NCBI GenBank assembly: GCA_965222445.1
Contig: CBDCTY010000002.1
Coordinates: 2,914,001 to 2,978,000 of the forward strand
Origin: GCA-958296115 sp965222445
GTDB lineage: Bacteria; Chloroflexota; Dehalococcoidia; Lucifugimonadales; CAJWER01
Direction of reading: 5' to 3'
Length of the DNA stretch: 64,000 nucleotides
This document shows, in pieces, positions 51,744 to 60,210 of this stretch. The notes beneath the pieces were generated by a model. The model was not told the DNA's origin, ran no database searches, and was given only the letters and a program-made list of their open reading frames with translations. A program made the translations under genes and the position numbers. The first letter of the stretch is position 1. Every line of letters starts with the position of its first letter.

Positions 51744-52055
51744 CTAGCTGGATGACTCGCCTTGTCTGAATACGCGGTCGCACCACTCCCGTACCTCGTC
51801 CTCGATTCTCCCCTGGAACAGGCGGAACCTGAACGGAATCCCTACTTCGACCTCGACGTCGCTTTCCTTCACATGGACAGCGCCCTTGAGGTCGGCTCCG
51901 AAAGCCCTGAACGAAAACTCGAGCCTGTCTCCGCGCCAGGAATACCGTGCGTTGGAGACCTGCCCGCCGAAACGCTGCAGCAGCTTAGGCATCTCCTCAA
52001 CGATGGTCTCCCGTGCGCCCTGCTTGGTCGTGCCGTGCGGTGCCGAGACCTTCAT
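51744..52055 (-). CDS. polyhydroxyalkanoic acid system (PHA_gran_rgn) family protein
   Basis: A 103-residue protein. It opens KVSAPHGTTKQGARETIVEE and contains WRGDRLEFSFRAFGADLKGA then VHVKESDVEVEVGIPF, matching the PHA_gran_rgn family. Its true role is uncertain; many family members occur without PHA synthesis and no PHA genes are in the window. It starts 1 bp after the isocitrate-dehydrogenase-like gene and precedes mdh by 10 bp. Confidence 0.75.
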   Translation of the reverse strand: MKVSAPHGTTKQGARETIVEEMPKLLQRFGGQVSNARYSWRGDRLEFSFRAFGADLKGAVHVKESDVEVEVGIPFRFRLFQGRIEDEVREWCDRVFRQGESSS

Positions 52056-52056
52056 G

Positions 52057-53256
52057 CTACCCGGAGTGGGAGGCCCACCTGGAATCGAGGTCGGGGTCTT
52101 CGACCGTCTCCATGACGTACTCCCCGAACTCCTTCGAGGTCGCGCCGCCGCTGCGTCCGGTGATGCGGAGCTTCCGCTCGTACATGCCGCATATGTCTAT
52201 CGCCATGTGGAGCTTGCGGCCCTCGTCAGCAAAGCCGAGGTGCTCCAGCATCATGGCCCCTGCGCGGAGCAGGGAGCTCGGGTCGGCGTACTGGTCACGG
52301 TTCTCCTTTACCATACGGGGAGCGCTGCCGTGTACCGCTTCGAACATGGCGTACTGCTTGCCCACGTTGGCGCTGCCCGCCGTGCCGACACCGCCCTGGA
52401 TCTCGGCGGCCTCGTCGGTCAGGATGTCGCCATACAGGTTAGGCAGCACCATAACCTCGAACTCGCTGCGCCGTCTCAGGTCGAGCAGCTTCGCAGTCAT
52501 TATGTCAATGTACCAGCCGTCCCACTCGATTTCCGGATACCGCTCGGCGATCCGACCCGCCACCTCCAGGAACTTGCCGTCCGTCGTCTTGACGATGTTC
52601 GCCTTCGTGACTACAGTGACCCGCTTCTTCCCTGTCCTGGCCGCGTGGGCGAACGCCGCGTTGATGATACGCTCGGACCCCGGCGTCGTGATCACCCTGA
52701 AGTCGATGGCGAGGTCCGGCGTTACGTTGATCCCCTGGCTTCCGACCGCGTACAGGTCTTCCGTGTTCTCGCGGAAGAACGTCCAGTCGATCCCCTCGCT
52801 GGGTATGCGGACGGGACGGACGTTGGCGAAAAGGTCCAGCTCCTTTCGCATCGCCACGTTCGCGCTCTCGATATTGGGCCATCCGTCGCCCTTCTCCGGC
52901 GTGTGAGTAGGTCCCTTCAAGGTGACGTGGCAGGCCTTGATCTCCGCCATCACGTCGTCGGGTATGGACTGCACCTTTGCGGCACGGTTCTCGATAGTCA
53001 GACCCTCTATGACCCTGAACTCCACCTTGCCGCGGCGTAACTCGTCGTTGAGGATGTTTTCGAGAACGTTCCGGGCGACTGCGCTGATGGTCGGCCCGAT
53101 TCCATCGCCGCCTATCATCCCTACGACGATGGGGGATATGGCGGAGTAGTCTGCCCACTCGCCCTCCTGCCGCAGCCTTTCCACCCGGGCAAGCTGCTGG
53201 GCCACCACAACTCCGAAGTGCTCCTTCGCAGCTTCTACGATTCCGATGTCACTCAA
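52057..53256 (-). CDS. isocitrate/isopropylmalate dehydrogenase family protein
   Basis: A 399-residue decarboxylating dehydrogenase. Features include VVGMIGGDGIGPTISAVARN, the phosphosite-like region ESANVAMRKELDLFANVRPV, FFRENTEDLYAVGSQG, and MVLPNLYGDILTDEAAEIQG. The YENTED-type and NLYGD motifs fit the family. Grouping with mdh suggests isocitrate dehydrogenase, but the specificity loop is not decisive. The N-terminal 40 residues extend beyond the usual start. Confidence 0.85.
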   Translation of the reverse strand: MSDIGIVEAAKEHFGVVVAQQLARVERLRQEGEWADYSAISPIVVGMIGGDGIGPTISAVARNVLENILNDELRRGKVEFRVIEGLTIENRAAKVQSIPDDVMAEIKACHVTLKGPTHTPEKGDGWPNIESANVAMRKELDLFANVRPVRIPSEGIDWTFFRENTEDLYAVGSQGINVTPDLAIDFRVITTPGSERIINAAFAHAARTGKKRVTVVTKANIVKTTDGKFLEVAGRIAERYPEIEWDGWYIDIMTAKLLDLRRRSEFEVMVLPNLYGDILTDEAAEIQGGVGTAGSANVGKQYAMFEAVHGSAPRMVKENRDQYADPSSLLRAGAMMLEHLGFADEGRKLHMAIDICGMYERKLRITGRSGGATSKEFGEYVMETVEDPDLDSRWASHSG

Positions 53257-53299
53257 CTTATGCTTCCTCTTCTTGTGATTTCGTCAGAGCTCTTGGAGG

Positions 53300-53414
53300 G
53301 GGCTCCGTCATCCTAACCTTCTCCCACCAAGGGAGAAGGAACCCTCGAGGGGAGGGCGGGTTTCAAACCCGCCGCTACCGTTTGGAGATTCACGGCGCAC
53401 AGTACGAAATGGTA
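53300..53414 (-). repeat. degenerate MITE-1-like left half
   Basis: Read on the minus strand from about 53412: ATACCATTTCG ... GCGCCGTGAATCTCCAAACG, then GTAGCGGCGGGTTTGAAACC. This parallels the left half of MITE-1 copy a. A CCTTCTCCCACCAAGGGAGA hairpin follows. The right end is not found. Confidence 0.45.
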
Positions 53415-55238
53415 TCAGTCCGGTGCGATGGTCGCCAGGACATCCCCCTTGCGCACGGTCGTGCCTACGGCCGCCGGGAGACTCTTGACTACACCGGATA
53501 CCGGCGAAGGCATGGAGTTCTCCATCTTCATCGCCTCCAGCACCACGACGGTGTCGCCGACGCCTACGGGCTGCCCAATCTCGACGGCGTAGCTGGAAAC
53601 GAGGCCCGGCATAGGCGCAGACACGGGAACATCCGGTGACGTGCCCAAGGCCTCCAGCGCCTCGGCCGCAACAGACCGCTTGCCGCCGACAGGACTGTCC
53701 TCGTCCGCGGGGTCTACATCGACGCGGAAGTACTGTCCGGCAACGTGTACGTTGTACGTTCTCGCATTCTCACTGATGGCGGGCGCGGGACCCTCGGGCA
53801 TCTCGATTCGAGGTGCCTGGGCCGGTGCCTTCTCCGCACTCCTGGCCTTCATCTCCTCCGGCACTGGATCGAGTCCGTGCTTTATGCGAAGGAACTTCAT
53901 GCCCGTGGCAGGGTACAGGCCGTAGGTCAGTACGTCGTCCAGGTCAGTCGAAATATCCTTGACCGCCTCCCGTGCCTTGGACATCTCAGGGGTCAGAAGA
54001 TCTGCTGGTCTCCCGGTCGTCGCCTTGTCGGGCCGCGCCCCGTTGCCGAGCACCATTTCGGCTACCTCCGGCGCTATCGGCGCAGGCGCACGACCATACA
54101 GCCCCGACACGTAGTCCTTGATCTCGTCGCTGACCATCTCGTACCGCCCGGCCAGCACGTTGCTCACAGCCTGGGTGCCGACCATCTGGCTCATCGGCGT
54201 GACGAGTGGGGGATAGCCCAGCTCCTTCCGTGTGCGCGGTATCTCCTCCAGCACCTCAGGCAGACGGTCGAGAGCGTCCATCTGGCGGAGCTGCGATGTC
54301 AGATTGCTGACCATGCCGCCGGGTATCTGGTGGCTGAGCACCCTGGCGTCTATTACCGCCGACCGCGGCGTCTCCATGTGCTCCCGGTACTTCGGCAGTA
54401 TCTCTTCCAGGTGGTCGCCCGCCTCCAGCAGCTTGCCCAGATCCAGCCCGGCGGCCCTCTCGCCTCCGGACAGCGACATGATCATGGGCTCGACCGCAGG
54501 CTGCGAGGTCCGCAGAGCCAATGGGGCCAGGCATGTGTCCACCACATCCACGCCTGCCTCGATGGCCTTCAGGCAGGTCATGGACGCCATCCCGCTCGTG
54601 TAGTGGGTGTGAAGCTGTACGGGCACGTCCAGCGCGTCCTTCAATTCGCCGATGAGCCTGTAAGAGTCGTACGGCGCGAGAATCCCGGCCATGTCCTTGA
54701 GGCAGATGCTGTCGGCGTCCATGTCCTGGAACACCTTGGCCCTCTCCAGGTAGTAGCCGAGGTTGTAGATCGGCCCGCTGAGGCCTCCCTCCCCGGTGAC
54801 GGAGTAGCAGATCGTCATCTGGAGGTGCTTGCCCGCCCGCTTGACGGCCCTGGCCGACCTGGCAAGGTTCCGCTCGTCGTTCAGCGCGTCGAACACCCGG
54901 AAGACGTCAATGCCCGCCTCGGCGGAGTGCTCTACGAAGGCGTCCACGAGGTCGTCGGCGTAGTTCCGATAGCCCACGAGCGACTGGCCGCGCAGAAGCA
55001 TCTGCAGCGGAGTGTTCGGCATAAGCGCCTTGAAGGTGCGGAGGCGCTCCCACGGGTCCTCCGCCAGAAACCTCGTCGCCGCGTCGAAGGTCGCGCCGCC
55101 CCAGACCTCCATCGAGTGGAAGCCCACGGAGTCCATCTTCTCCGCAATGGGGACCATGTCCTCCGTGCGGAGACGCGTTGCCATCAGGCTCTGATGAGCG
55201 TCCCTGAACGTGGTGTCAGTTATCTTGATCTGCGTCAT
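53415..55238 (-). CDS. pyruvate carboxylase subunit B/oxaloacetate decarboxylase alpha
   Basis: A 607-residue protein. Residues 1-300 form the HMGL-like carboxyltransferase barrel (TDTTFRDAHQSLMATRLRTE, FRVFDALNDERN, LKDMAGILAPYDSYRL, QLHTHYTSGMA). A PYC/OADA domain follows, and the C-terminal 75 residues are a biotinyl domain with EAMKMEN. It carboxylates pyruvate with a separate biotin carboxylase, or decarboxylates oxaloacetate. No biotin carboxylase gene is next to it. ATG at 55238 lacks a clear ribosome site; upstream is a palindromic repeat. Confidence 0.9.
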   Translation of the reverse strand: MTQIKITDTTFRDAHQSLMATRLRTEDMVPIAEKMDSVGFHSMEVWGGATFDAATRFLAEDPWERLRTFKALMPNTPLQMLLRGQSLVGYRNYADDLVDAFVEHSAEAGIDVFRVFDALNDERNLARSARAVKRAGKHLQMTICYSVTGEGGLSGPIYNLGYYLERAKVFQDMDADSICLKDMAGILAPYDSYRLIGELKDALDVPVQLHTHYTSGMASMTCLKAIEAGVDVVDTCLAPLALRTSQPAVEPMIMSLSGGERAAGLDLGKLLEAGDHLEEILPKYREHMETPRSAVIDARVLSHQIPGGMVSNLTSQLRQMDALDRLPEVLEEIPRTRKELGYPPLVTPMSQMVGTQAVSNVLAGRYEMVSDEIKDYVSGLYGRAPAPIAPEVAEMVLGNGARPDKATTGRPADLLTPEMSKAREAVKDISTDLDDVLTYGLYPATGMKFLRIKHGLDPVPEEMKARSAEKAPAQAPRIEMPEGPAPAISENARTYNVHVAGQYFRVDVDPADEDSPVGGKRSVAAEALEALGTSPDVPVSAPMPGLVSSYAVEIGQPVGVGDTVVVLEAMKMENSMPSPVSGVVKSLPAAVGTTVRKGDVLATIAPD

Positions 55239-55254
55239 TGTGTTTGTCAGGAGT

Positions 55255-55523
55255 GGATTCCCGCCTACGCGGGAATCACCATGGCCTTGCCAGGCCACAT
55301 AAGGGGGATGAAAATGTGCGCGGGATTCTCCGTTGCCACATGATCTGTGGCAGCGACCGGGGATGGGTTCCCGCCCCGTATCAAGTACGGGGCAGGCTCT
55401 GCGCGGGAACGACGGTGTGGGGGCGTGCGGTTCATCTTCATAGTAACGACGGTTGTGGCCGCCTGATGTCTATTTTCATGGTAATGACGGGTTCGTGGCG
55501 CGCTCAAATGGAACTGGTATTAT
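55255..55523 (-). repeat. repeat-rich gap with degenerate MITE-1-like end
   Basis: It holds the hairpin GGATTCCCGCCTACGCGGGA (about 55256), the core unit GTCGTTCCCGCGCAGAGCC with the CCCCGTACTTGATACGGGG module (minus strand, about 55369-55420), and near 55523 a MITE-1-like end, AATACCAGTTCCATTTGAG on the minus strand. No gene is seen. It probably represents a decayed element. Confidence 0.5.
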
Positions 55524-55548
55524 ACCTAATTGGGCCGCCGCAGAGGAC

Positions 55549-56049
55549 TCAAGCCACCTGTACCTTCACCGCTCTTTCCAACCTTGCGTCGCGGCCGCCT
55601 GCCACATCGACCGAGACTACCAGCCTCCAGTCGAACGACCATGATCTGACCGCGTCCCCTTCCAGCGCCTTGGCGTCGTCGAATCGCCGGGGCGGAGCGG
55701 TGTCGATCGGAAGGCGGACATCGAAGCCTCTCAGTTCACCCTGCTCTAACGTCACGTCGGAGAGGAAGGCTGTAGTGCTGTGGACGTAGCTCTCGAGTCG
55801 TTCGCTGCCGACCTGGTTCGGGATCTGCGGGCGCGGCGACGCTACACCGGGGTTCGAGTACAGCCCCGGCCCCGAGACCGTGTAAGTCTCGGCGAACTTC
55901 TGGTCGCACAGAAGCTGGACGCTGGCCTCCCGGATGGCGATGCGTCCCTTGGGTACGATCTCGACGCGCACGGCGACCATCTCGCCGAGCCGGTACGGGC
56001 GGTCGTCGAAGTCGAGGCTCAGGTCCATTGGGTCGAGTCGGTGTAACAT
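55549..56049 (-). CDS. arrestin/SpoOM-like fold protein (tentative)
   Basis: A 166-residue mostly beta protein. It contains LDFDDRPYRLGEMVAVRVEI, IAIREASVQLLCDQKFAETY, LRGFDVRLPIDTAPPRRFDD and WSFDWRLVVSVDVAGGRDAR, which reads like an arrestin-type or SpoOM-type beta sandwich. ATG at 56049 follows GAGGG; a later ATG at 56028 is possible. No enzymatic motif. It lies between the small carboxylase subunit and the pyruvate carboxylase gene. Confidence 0.6.
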   Translation of the reverse strand: MLHRLDPMDLSLDFDDRPYRLGEMVAVRVEIVPKGRIAIREASVQLLCDQKFAETYTVSGPGLYSNPGVASPRPQIPNQVGSERLESYVHSTTAFLSDVTLEQGELRGFDVRLPIDTAPPRRFDDAKALEGDAVRSWSFDWRLVVSVDVAGGRDARLERAVKVQVA

Positions 56050-56113
56050 TTGCGCCCTCGGTTCTACTGGAGTATGTTCTGCCGTTACCAGGAATTGCAG
56101 TGTTCGGAGCCGA

Positions 56114-56308
56114 CTACCCCGCCATCCGCCAGCCTGTGTCGAGCGGGTGTGCACGGCCCCTCAACGGCTGCCACGAAGCGAGCTTCCAGGCATTGAGGCG
56201 CGTGGAACGGGGCTCCCTCGCCTCTTTTTCTTCATCTTCCACGTAGGCCTGCACCGCCGCCATGACTGCGGCGAGCAGCCTTGGGTCCAGTCCGTTGGGG
56301 CTCGTCAT
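56114..56308 (-). CDS. small accessory subunit of the adjacent acyl-CoA carboxylase
   Basis: A 64-residue protein. It contains PRLLAAVMAAVQAYVEDEEK then LNAWKLASW, as in small subunits encoded next to methylmalonyl/propionyl-CoA carboxyltransferases. Its start overlaps the carboxyltransferase stop (ATGA), supporting a shared complex. Exact subunit type is inferred from position and pattern. Confidence 0.65.
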   Translation of the reverse strand: MTSPNGLDPRLLAAVMAAVQAYVEDEEKEAREPRSTRLNAWKLASWQPLRGRAHPLDTGWRMAG

Positions 56309-57861
56309 AGGGGGATGCTGCCGTGCTTCTTGGGCGGAAGGACCTCCCGCTTGTTCTCCAGCATCTCCAGCGCCACGATGATCTTCCCGCGCGTCTCGGA
56401 AGGTTCGATGACGTCGTCGATCATTCCCCGCCCCGCGGCCACATACGGGTTCATCAGCCGCTCCTGGTACTCGGCGACCCGTTGCGACCGAAGCGCCCCC
56501 GGGTCAGGCGCGGCCTTGATCTCGTTCCGGTGGATAATGTTGACCGCACCGTCCGCGCCCATAACGGCTACCTCGCCCGTGGGCCAGGAGTAGTTGACGT
56601 CCCCCCGAAGGTTCTTGCTGCTCATGACGATGTAAGCCCCACCATACGCCTTGCGCGTCAGCACGCTGATCTTGGGGACCGTCGCCTCGGCGTAGGCGTA
56701 GATCAGCTTCGCGCCGTGACGGATGATACCGCCATACTCCTGGGACGAGCCCGGCATGAACCCGGGCACGTCGATGAACGTCACCAGCGGTATGTTGAAC
56801 GCGTCGCAGAACCTCACGAACCGCGCTGCCTTCACCGACGCGTTGATGTCGAGCACCCCGGCCATCACGTCCGGCTGGTTTGCCACTATCCCGACCGACC
56901 GGCCGCCGATGTGCGCGTGCCCGACGACTATGTTCCGAGCGTACGAGGCGTGTACCTCCATGAAGCCTCTGTCGTCGACCACCCGGCGGACTACGTCGAG
57001 CATATCGTAGGACTGGCTCGGGGAGTCTGGGACGATCTCGGCCAGCCCTTCGTCGGCGCTTGCAGGGTCGGCCTTCGTGCGCGGGGGCTCCTCCATGTTG
57101 TTCTGGGGCAGGAAGCTGAGCAGGTGACTAATTGCGCTGATGCACGCTATCTCGGAATCGATGTCGAAGTGGGCCACCCCGCTCTTGCTGGCGTGGCTCT
57201 CCGACCCGCCGAGGGCCTCGTGCGTAATATCCTCGCCGGTTACCGCCCTGATAACGTCGGGCCCCGTAATGTACAACTGCCCCTGGCCTCTCACCATCAT
57301 CACGTAGTCGGTCAGGGCAGGGGAGTAGCTGGCTCCTCCCGCCGCCGGACCGAAGACCGCCGATATCTGCGGTATTACCCCCGAGGCCCGCACGTTTCGC
57401 AGGAAGATGTCGCTGTAGCCGGCAAGCGAGTCCACGCCCTCCTGTATCCGGGCGCCTCCCGAGTCGATGAGGCCGACCATCGGCGCACCCGTCGCCACGG
57501 CCTGGTCCATCACCTTGCAAATCTTCTGCGCGGCCACGCTCGAGAGCGAACCGCCCATCACCGTGAAGTCCTGCGAGTAGACGAACGTCAGCCGCCCGTC
57601 GATTTTGCCGTACCCCGTCACGACCGAGTCGCCCAGGTATTGCTGCTCGGCGAGCCCGAACTCGGTCGACTGGTGTACCACGAATCGGTCGATCTCCTCG
57701 AAGCTGCCCTCGTCCATCAGCATGGCGATGCGCTCGCGCGCGGTCAGCTTGCCCTTGCCGTGCTGGGCATCGATCCTGCGCTGTCCGCCCCCGAGCTGCG
57801 ACTGCTCTCGCTTCCGCCGCAGCTCGTCCAGACTGTCTTGGACCCTGCTTCTCACTACCAT
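56305..57861 (-). CDS. acyl-CoA carboxylase carboxyltransferase subunit (propionyl/methylmalonyl-CoA type)
   Basis: A 518-residue carboxyltransferase. It has KLTARERIAMLMDEGSFEE, the acyl-CoA motif GGSLSSVAAQKICKVMDQA, GLIDSGGARIQEGVDSLAGY, GPAAGGASYSPALTDYVMMV, and biotin-side motifs DVPGFMPGSSQEYGGIIRHG and TRKAYGGAYIVMSSK. It moves CO2 between biotin and propionyl- or methylmalonyl-CoA. ATG at 57861 fits. Its biotin partner may be the nearby biotinyl protein or encoded elsewhere. Confidence 0.92.
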   Translation of the reverse strand: MVVRSRVQDSLDELRRKREQSQLGGGQRRIDAQHGKGKLTARERIAMLMDEGSFEEIDRFVVHQSTEFGLAEQQYLGDSVVTGYGKIDGRLTFVYSQDFTVMGGSLSSVAAQKICKVMDQAVATGAPMVGLIDSGGARIQEGVDSLAGYSDIFLRNVRASGVIPQISAVFGPAAGGASYSPALTDYVMMVRGQGQLYITGPDVIRAVTGEDITHEALGGSESHASKSGVAHFDIDSEIACISAISHLLSFLPQNNMEEPPRTKADPASADEGLAEIVPDSPSQSYDMLDVVRRVVDDRGFMEVHASYARNIVVGHAHIGGRSVGIVANQPDVMAGVLDINASVKAARFVRFCDAFNIPLVTFIDVPGFMPGSSQEYGGIIRHGAKLIYAYAEATVPKISVLTRKAYGGAYIVMSSKNLRGDVNYSWPTGEVAVMGADGAVNIIHRNEIKAAPDPGALRSQRVAEYQERLMNPYVAAGRGMIDDVIEPSETRGKIIVALEMLENKREVLPPKKHGSIPL

Positions 57862-57968
57862 GTTTGATTCGGCCCCGCGTCCCGTGGAATAATCGCCGCG
57901 CTCCCAACTTACCAGATGGCAGGAAGCCTCAGCAACAAACCGGGCGCTTCCTCCACTAGGCGGCAGGC

Positions 57969-58835
57969 ATGGAATATTCCGAGAATCACGGGCGCGGCGC
58001 AACGAAAATCGGCGGCTCCATCTTCGAGTGGGGCTCCCGCACCTACGTTATGGGCGTCATCAACGCGACGCCCGACTCTTTCTCCGGCGACGGCATCGGC
58101 TCCAGTGTCCAGGCGGCGCTAGCTCAGGCCAGGTCCTTCGAGCAGTGGGGCGCAGACATCATCGACGTGGGCGGCGAGTCCACCCGCCCGCCTTCCATGT
58201 ACGCCGGCTCAGAGCCCGTTCCGGCAGATACCGAGCTGGAGAGGGTGCTCCCCATCATCAGGGCCATCACCCAGGAGCTGGCCGTCCCCGTCAGTATCGA
58301 CACCTACAAGGCCCAGGTTGCCCGACAGGCTGTCGCCGCCGGCGCGTCCATGATCAACGACGTCTGGGCACTCCAGCGGGACCCCGGCATGGCCGGCGCC
58401 GCCGCCGATCTCGGCGTTCCCGTCGTCCTCATGCACAACCAGGACCATACGCGCTACGACGACGTGGTGCCGGACGTCGTATCCCGGCTGTCGTGGCTCG
58501 CCGACCGGGCGGTGGAGGCCGGAGTCTCCCGTGACAGGGTGATACTGGACCCGGGCATGGGGTTCGGCAAGACCGCCCAGCACAACCTGGAGATCCTACG
58601 CAGGCTCGACGAGTACCGATGCACCGGACTGCCGATCCTGGTGGGCATGTCAAGGAAGTCCACTATCGGCTACGTGCTGGATCTGCCTGTCGACGAACGG
58701 CTGGAGGGCACGGCGGCAACCGTGGCCCTGTCGATAGCCGGCGGCGCGGACATCGTGCGGGTCCACGACGTGCGGGAGATGGTCAGAGTCGCGCGTATGA
58801 GTGATGCGGTCGTGCGCGGCTGGAGCGGCGGCTAA
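57969..58835 (+). CDS. folP: dihydropteroate synthase
   Basis: A 288-residue TIM-barrel enzyme that joins p-aminobenzoate to dihydropterin pyrophosphate. Signature motifs are VMGVINATPDSFSGDG, DIIDVGGESTRPPSMYAG, GASMINDVWALQRD, VVLMHN, LDPGMGFGKTAQHNLEIL and GMSRKSTIG. All are intact. Its stop overlaps the folK start, forming a two-gene folate operon. Confidence 0.95.
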   Translation: MEYSENHGRGATKIGGSIFEWGSRTYVMGVINATPDSFSGDGIGSSVQAALAQARSFEQWGADIIDVGGESTRPPSMYAGSEPVPADTELERVLPIIRAITQELAVPVSIDTYKAQVARQAVAAGASMINDVWALQRDPGMAGAAADLGVPVVLMHNQDHTRYDDVVPDVVSRLSWLADRAVEAGVSRDRVILDPGMGFGKTAQHNLEILRRLDEYRCTGLPILVGMSRKSTIGYVLDLPVDERLEGTAATVALSIAGGADIVRVHDVREMVRVARMSDAVVRGWSGG

Positions 58836-59371
58836 TGCAGGCCGAAGCGTACCTCGCCCTGGGTTCGAACCTGGGTGATCGGCGGGCAAACATCCTGGGT
58901 GCCGTCGACCTGCTGGGCGAAGTATCGTCGGGGCTCAGACTCTCGGCGCTGTACGAAACCGAGCCCGCCGGCTTCGCGAGTCAGCCTTCGTTCCTCAACG
59001 CCGCATGCGGGCTGTGGACGAGCCTCGACCCCTTCGAGCTGTTCCAGGAGATGCGCCGTATACAGGACGAGGTAGGAGGGCCGCACACGTTCCCCAACGC
59101 GCCCAGGGCACTCGACATCGACCTGCTGCTCTACGACAGGCTGGTCATCGACACCCCTTTGCTGACTGTCCCTCATCCCCGAATGGCCGAGCGCGATTTT
59201 GTGCTGCGGCCTCTGGCGGACCTAGCGCCGGCACACGAGCACCCACAACTAGGAGCGACGATATCCGACTTGCTTGCCGAGCTTACCGCTTCTGCGCTAT
59301 CGGACCAGCCTTACCAAAGGAGAATGGACCAACCTCATCCGGGCCTGCTGATGTCGTCCCGAACGCAGTGA
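58835..59371 (+). CDS. folK: 2-amino-4-hydroxy-6-hydroxymethyldihydropteridine diphosphokinase
   Basis: A 178-residue enzyme that pyrophosphorylates hydroxymethyldihydropterin ahead of FolP. It has AYLALGSNLGDRRANI, ALYETEPAGFASQPSFLNAA, and APRALDIDLLLYDRLVIDTP with VPHPRMAERDFVLRPLADLA. Start overlaps the folP stop. The last residues (GLLMSSRTQ) are encoded by the left arm of an inverted repeat, so the natural C-terminus has been altered or extended by a repeat. Confidence 0.93.
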   Translation: MQAEAYLALGSNLGDRRANILGAVDLLGEVSSGLRLSALYETEPAGFASQPSFLNAACGLWTSLDPFELFQEMRRIQDEVGGPHTFPNAPRALDIDLLLYDRLVIDTPLLTVPHPRMAERDFVLRPLADLAPAHEHPQLGATISDLLAELTASALSDQPYQRRMDQPHPGLLMSSRTQ

Positions 59372-59451
59372 GGGACCTAGGGTGGCAGAGAGGCTGCACA
59401 TGGCCAAGGTCGAGGAGACCCCCCCAGGTCCTTCGCGTCGCCCAGGACGAC
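59353..59451. repeat. inverted-repeat element at the end of folK
   Basis: Arms at about 59353-59378 (GTCGTCCCGAACGCAGTGAG...) and 59426-59451 (AGGTCCTTCGCGTCGCCCAG...) pair imperfectly. Similar CATTCCGAACACAGCGGAGC sequence occurs near 21659. It includes the folK stop and could act as a transcription end between the convergent folK and Trm112-like genes. Confidence 0.55.
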
Positions 59452-59468
59452 GGTTGCTCCGCGGTCCA

Positions 59469-59657
59469 TCAGGGACGCTGGTCGGGTGGAAGCAGGTCCG
59501 GGATCCCCCCGGAGATAGGGTAGGTTTCCGCGCACCGCGGGCAGTGCAGGCCGCCCTCGATGATTTCGCCGCTCTCTCCGTCCGCCTCCGTCACCGTCAG
59601 CTGCAGCTCGCGCTTGCATACGGGGCAGACCAGTATCTCCATCAGATCGGGTCTCAC
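59469..59657 (-). CDS. Trm112-like zinc-binding protein
   Basis: A 62-residue Trm112 family protein. It has MEILVCPVCKRELQL and LHCPRCAETYPISGGIPDLL, with two CxxC pairs that bind zinc and the closing GIPxLLP. Such proteins activate methyltransferases in eukaryotes and archaea; in bacteria the role is unclear. It follows the CopD-like gene by 7 bp. Confidence 0.85.
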   Translation of the reverse strand: MRPDLMEILVCPVCKRELQLTVTEADGESGEIIEGGLHCPRCAETYPISGGIPDLLPPDQRP

Positions 59658-59664
59658 GGATCAG

Positions 59665-60162
59665 TCACCTCAACCCCTTCTCGAACAGCACGCCGAGCAG
59701 GTCCGAAAGCAGGAACACGAAGATGCCCAGGTACACCAGCGCATTGTAGCCCGAGACGGCTCGCAGAACCCGCCTCGCACCGGTAACGGGAGGCTCGTCG
59801 GCGCGCCCAAACGCCTCCAGGAACTCGGACCGCCTCCGCTGGGCCCGCACCTGCAGGAACATCCATAGCGACAGCACCACCTTCACCCCAAGAGTGATGG
59901 CGTAGGGAGGTCCCACCGCGTCCTCGGTCAGCCTGTCGAAGGCCAGGACGGAGCCGGTGGCGATCAGCACGACTATGCAGGCGTCGACGAGCGTCTTGAA
60001 CTCCGAGCCCGCGGCGGAGGTCAGCCCGCGCGGCGTGTCGGGGTTCCGCTTGATCGCAGGGCGCAGCACCACCAGGTAGAACAGGCTGCCGCCCACCCAC
60101 GCCGCTGCCGACAAGACGTGGAGCCATCGCACGACCAGCAGGAAGATATCCAGCGCGTCCAT
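59665..60162 (-). CDS. CopD-like membrane protein
   Basis: A 165-residue protein with four predicted helices. It begins LDIFLLVVRWLHVLSAAAWV and has WVGGSLFYLVVLRPAIKRNP, TLVDACIVVLIATGSVLAF, then YAITLGVKVVLSLWMFLQVR and a last helix. This is the CopD/DUF2269-like arrangement, with the conserved H near the first helix. Copper handling is suggested but not shown. Confidence 0.75.
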   Translation of the reverse strand: MDALDIFLLVVRWLHVLSAAAWVGGSLFYLVVLRPAIKRNPDTPRGLTSAAGSEFKTLVDACIVVLIATGSVLAFDRLTEDAVGPPYAITLGVKVVLSLWMFLQVRAQRRRSEFLEAFGRADEPPVTGARRVLRAVSGYNALVYLGIFVFLLSDLLGVLFEKGLR

Positions 60163-60210
60163 CGTACACGGATTATAGCCGCGGTAGGGCGCCCAGGCGC
60201 GTCCCGCGCG

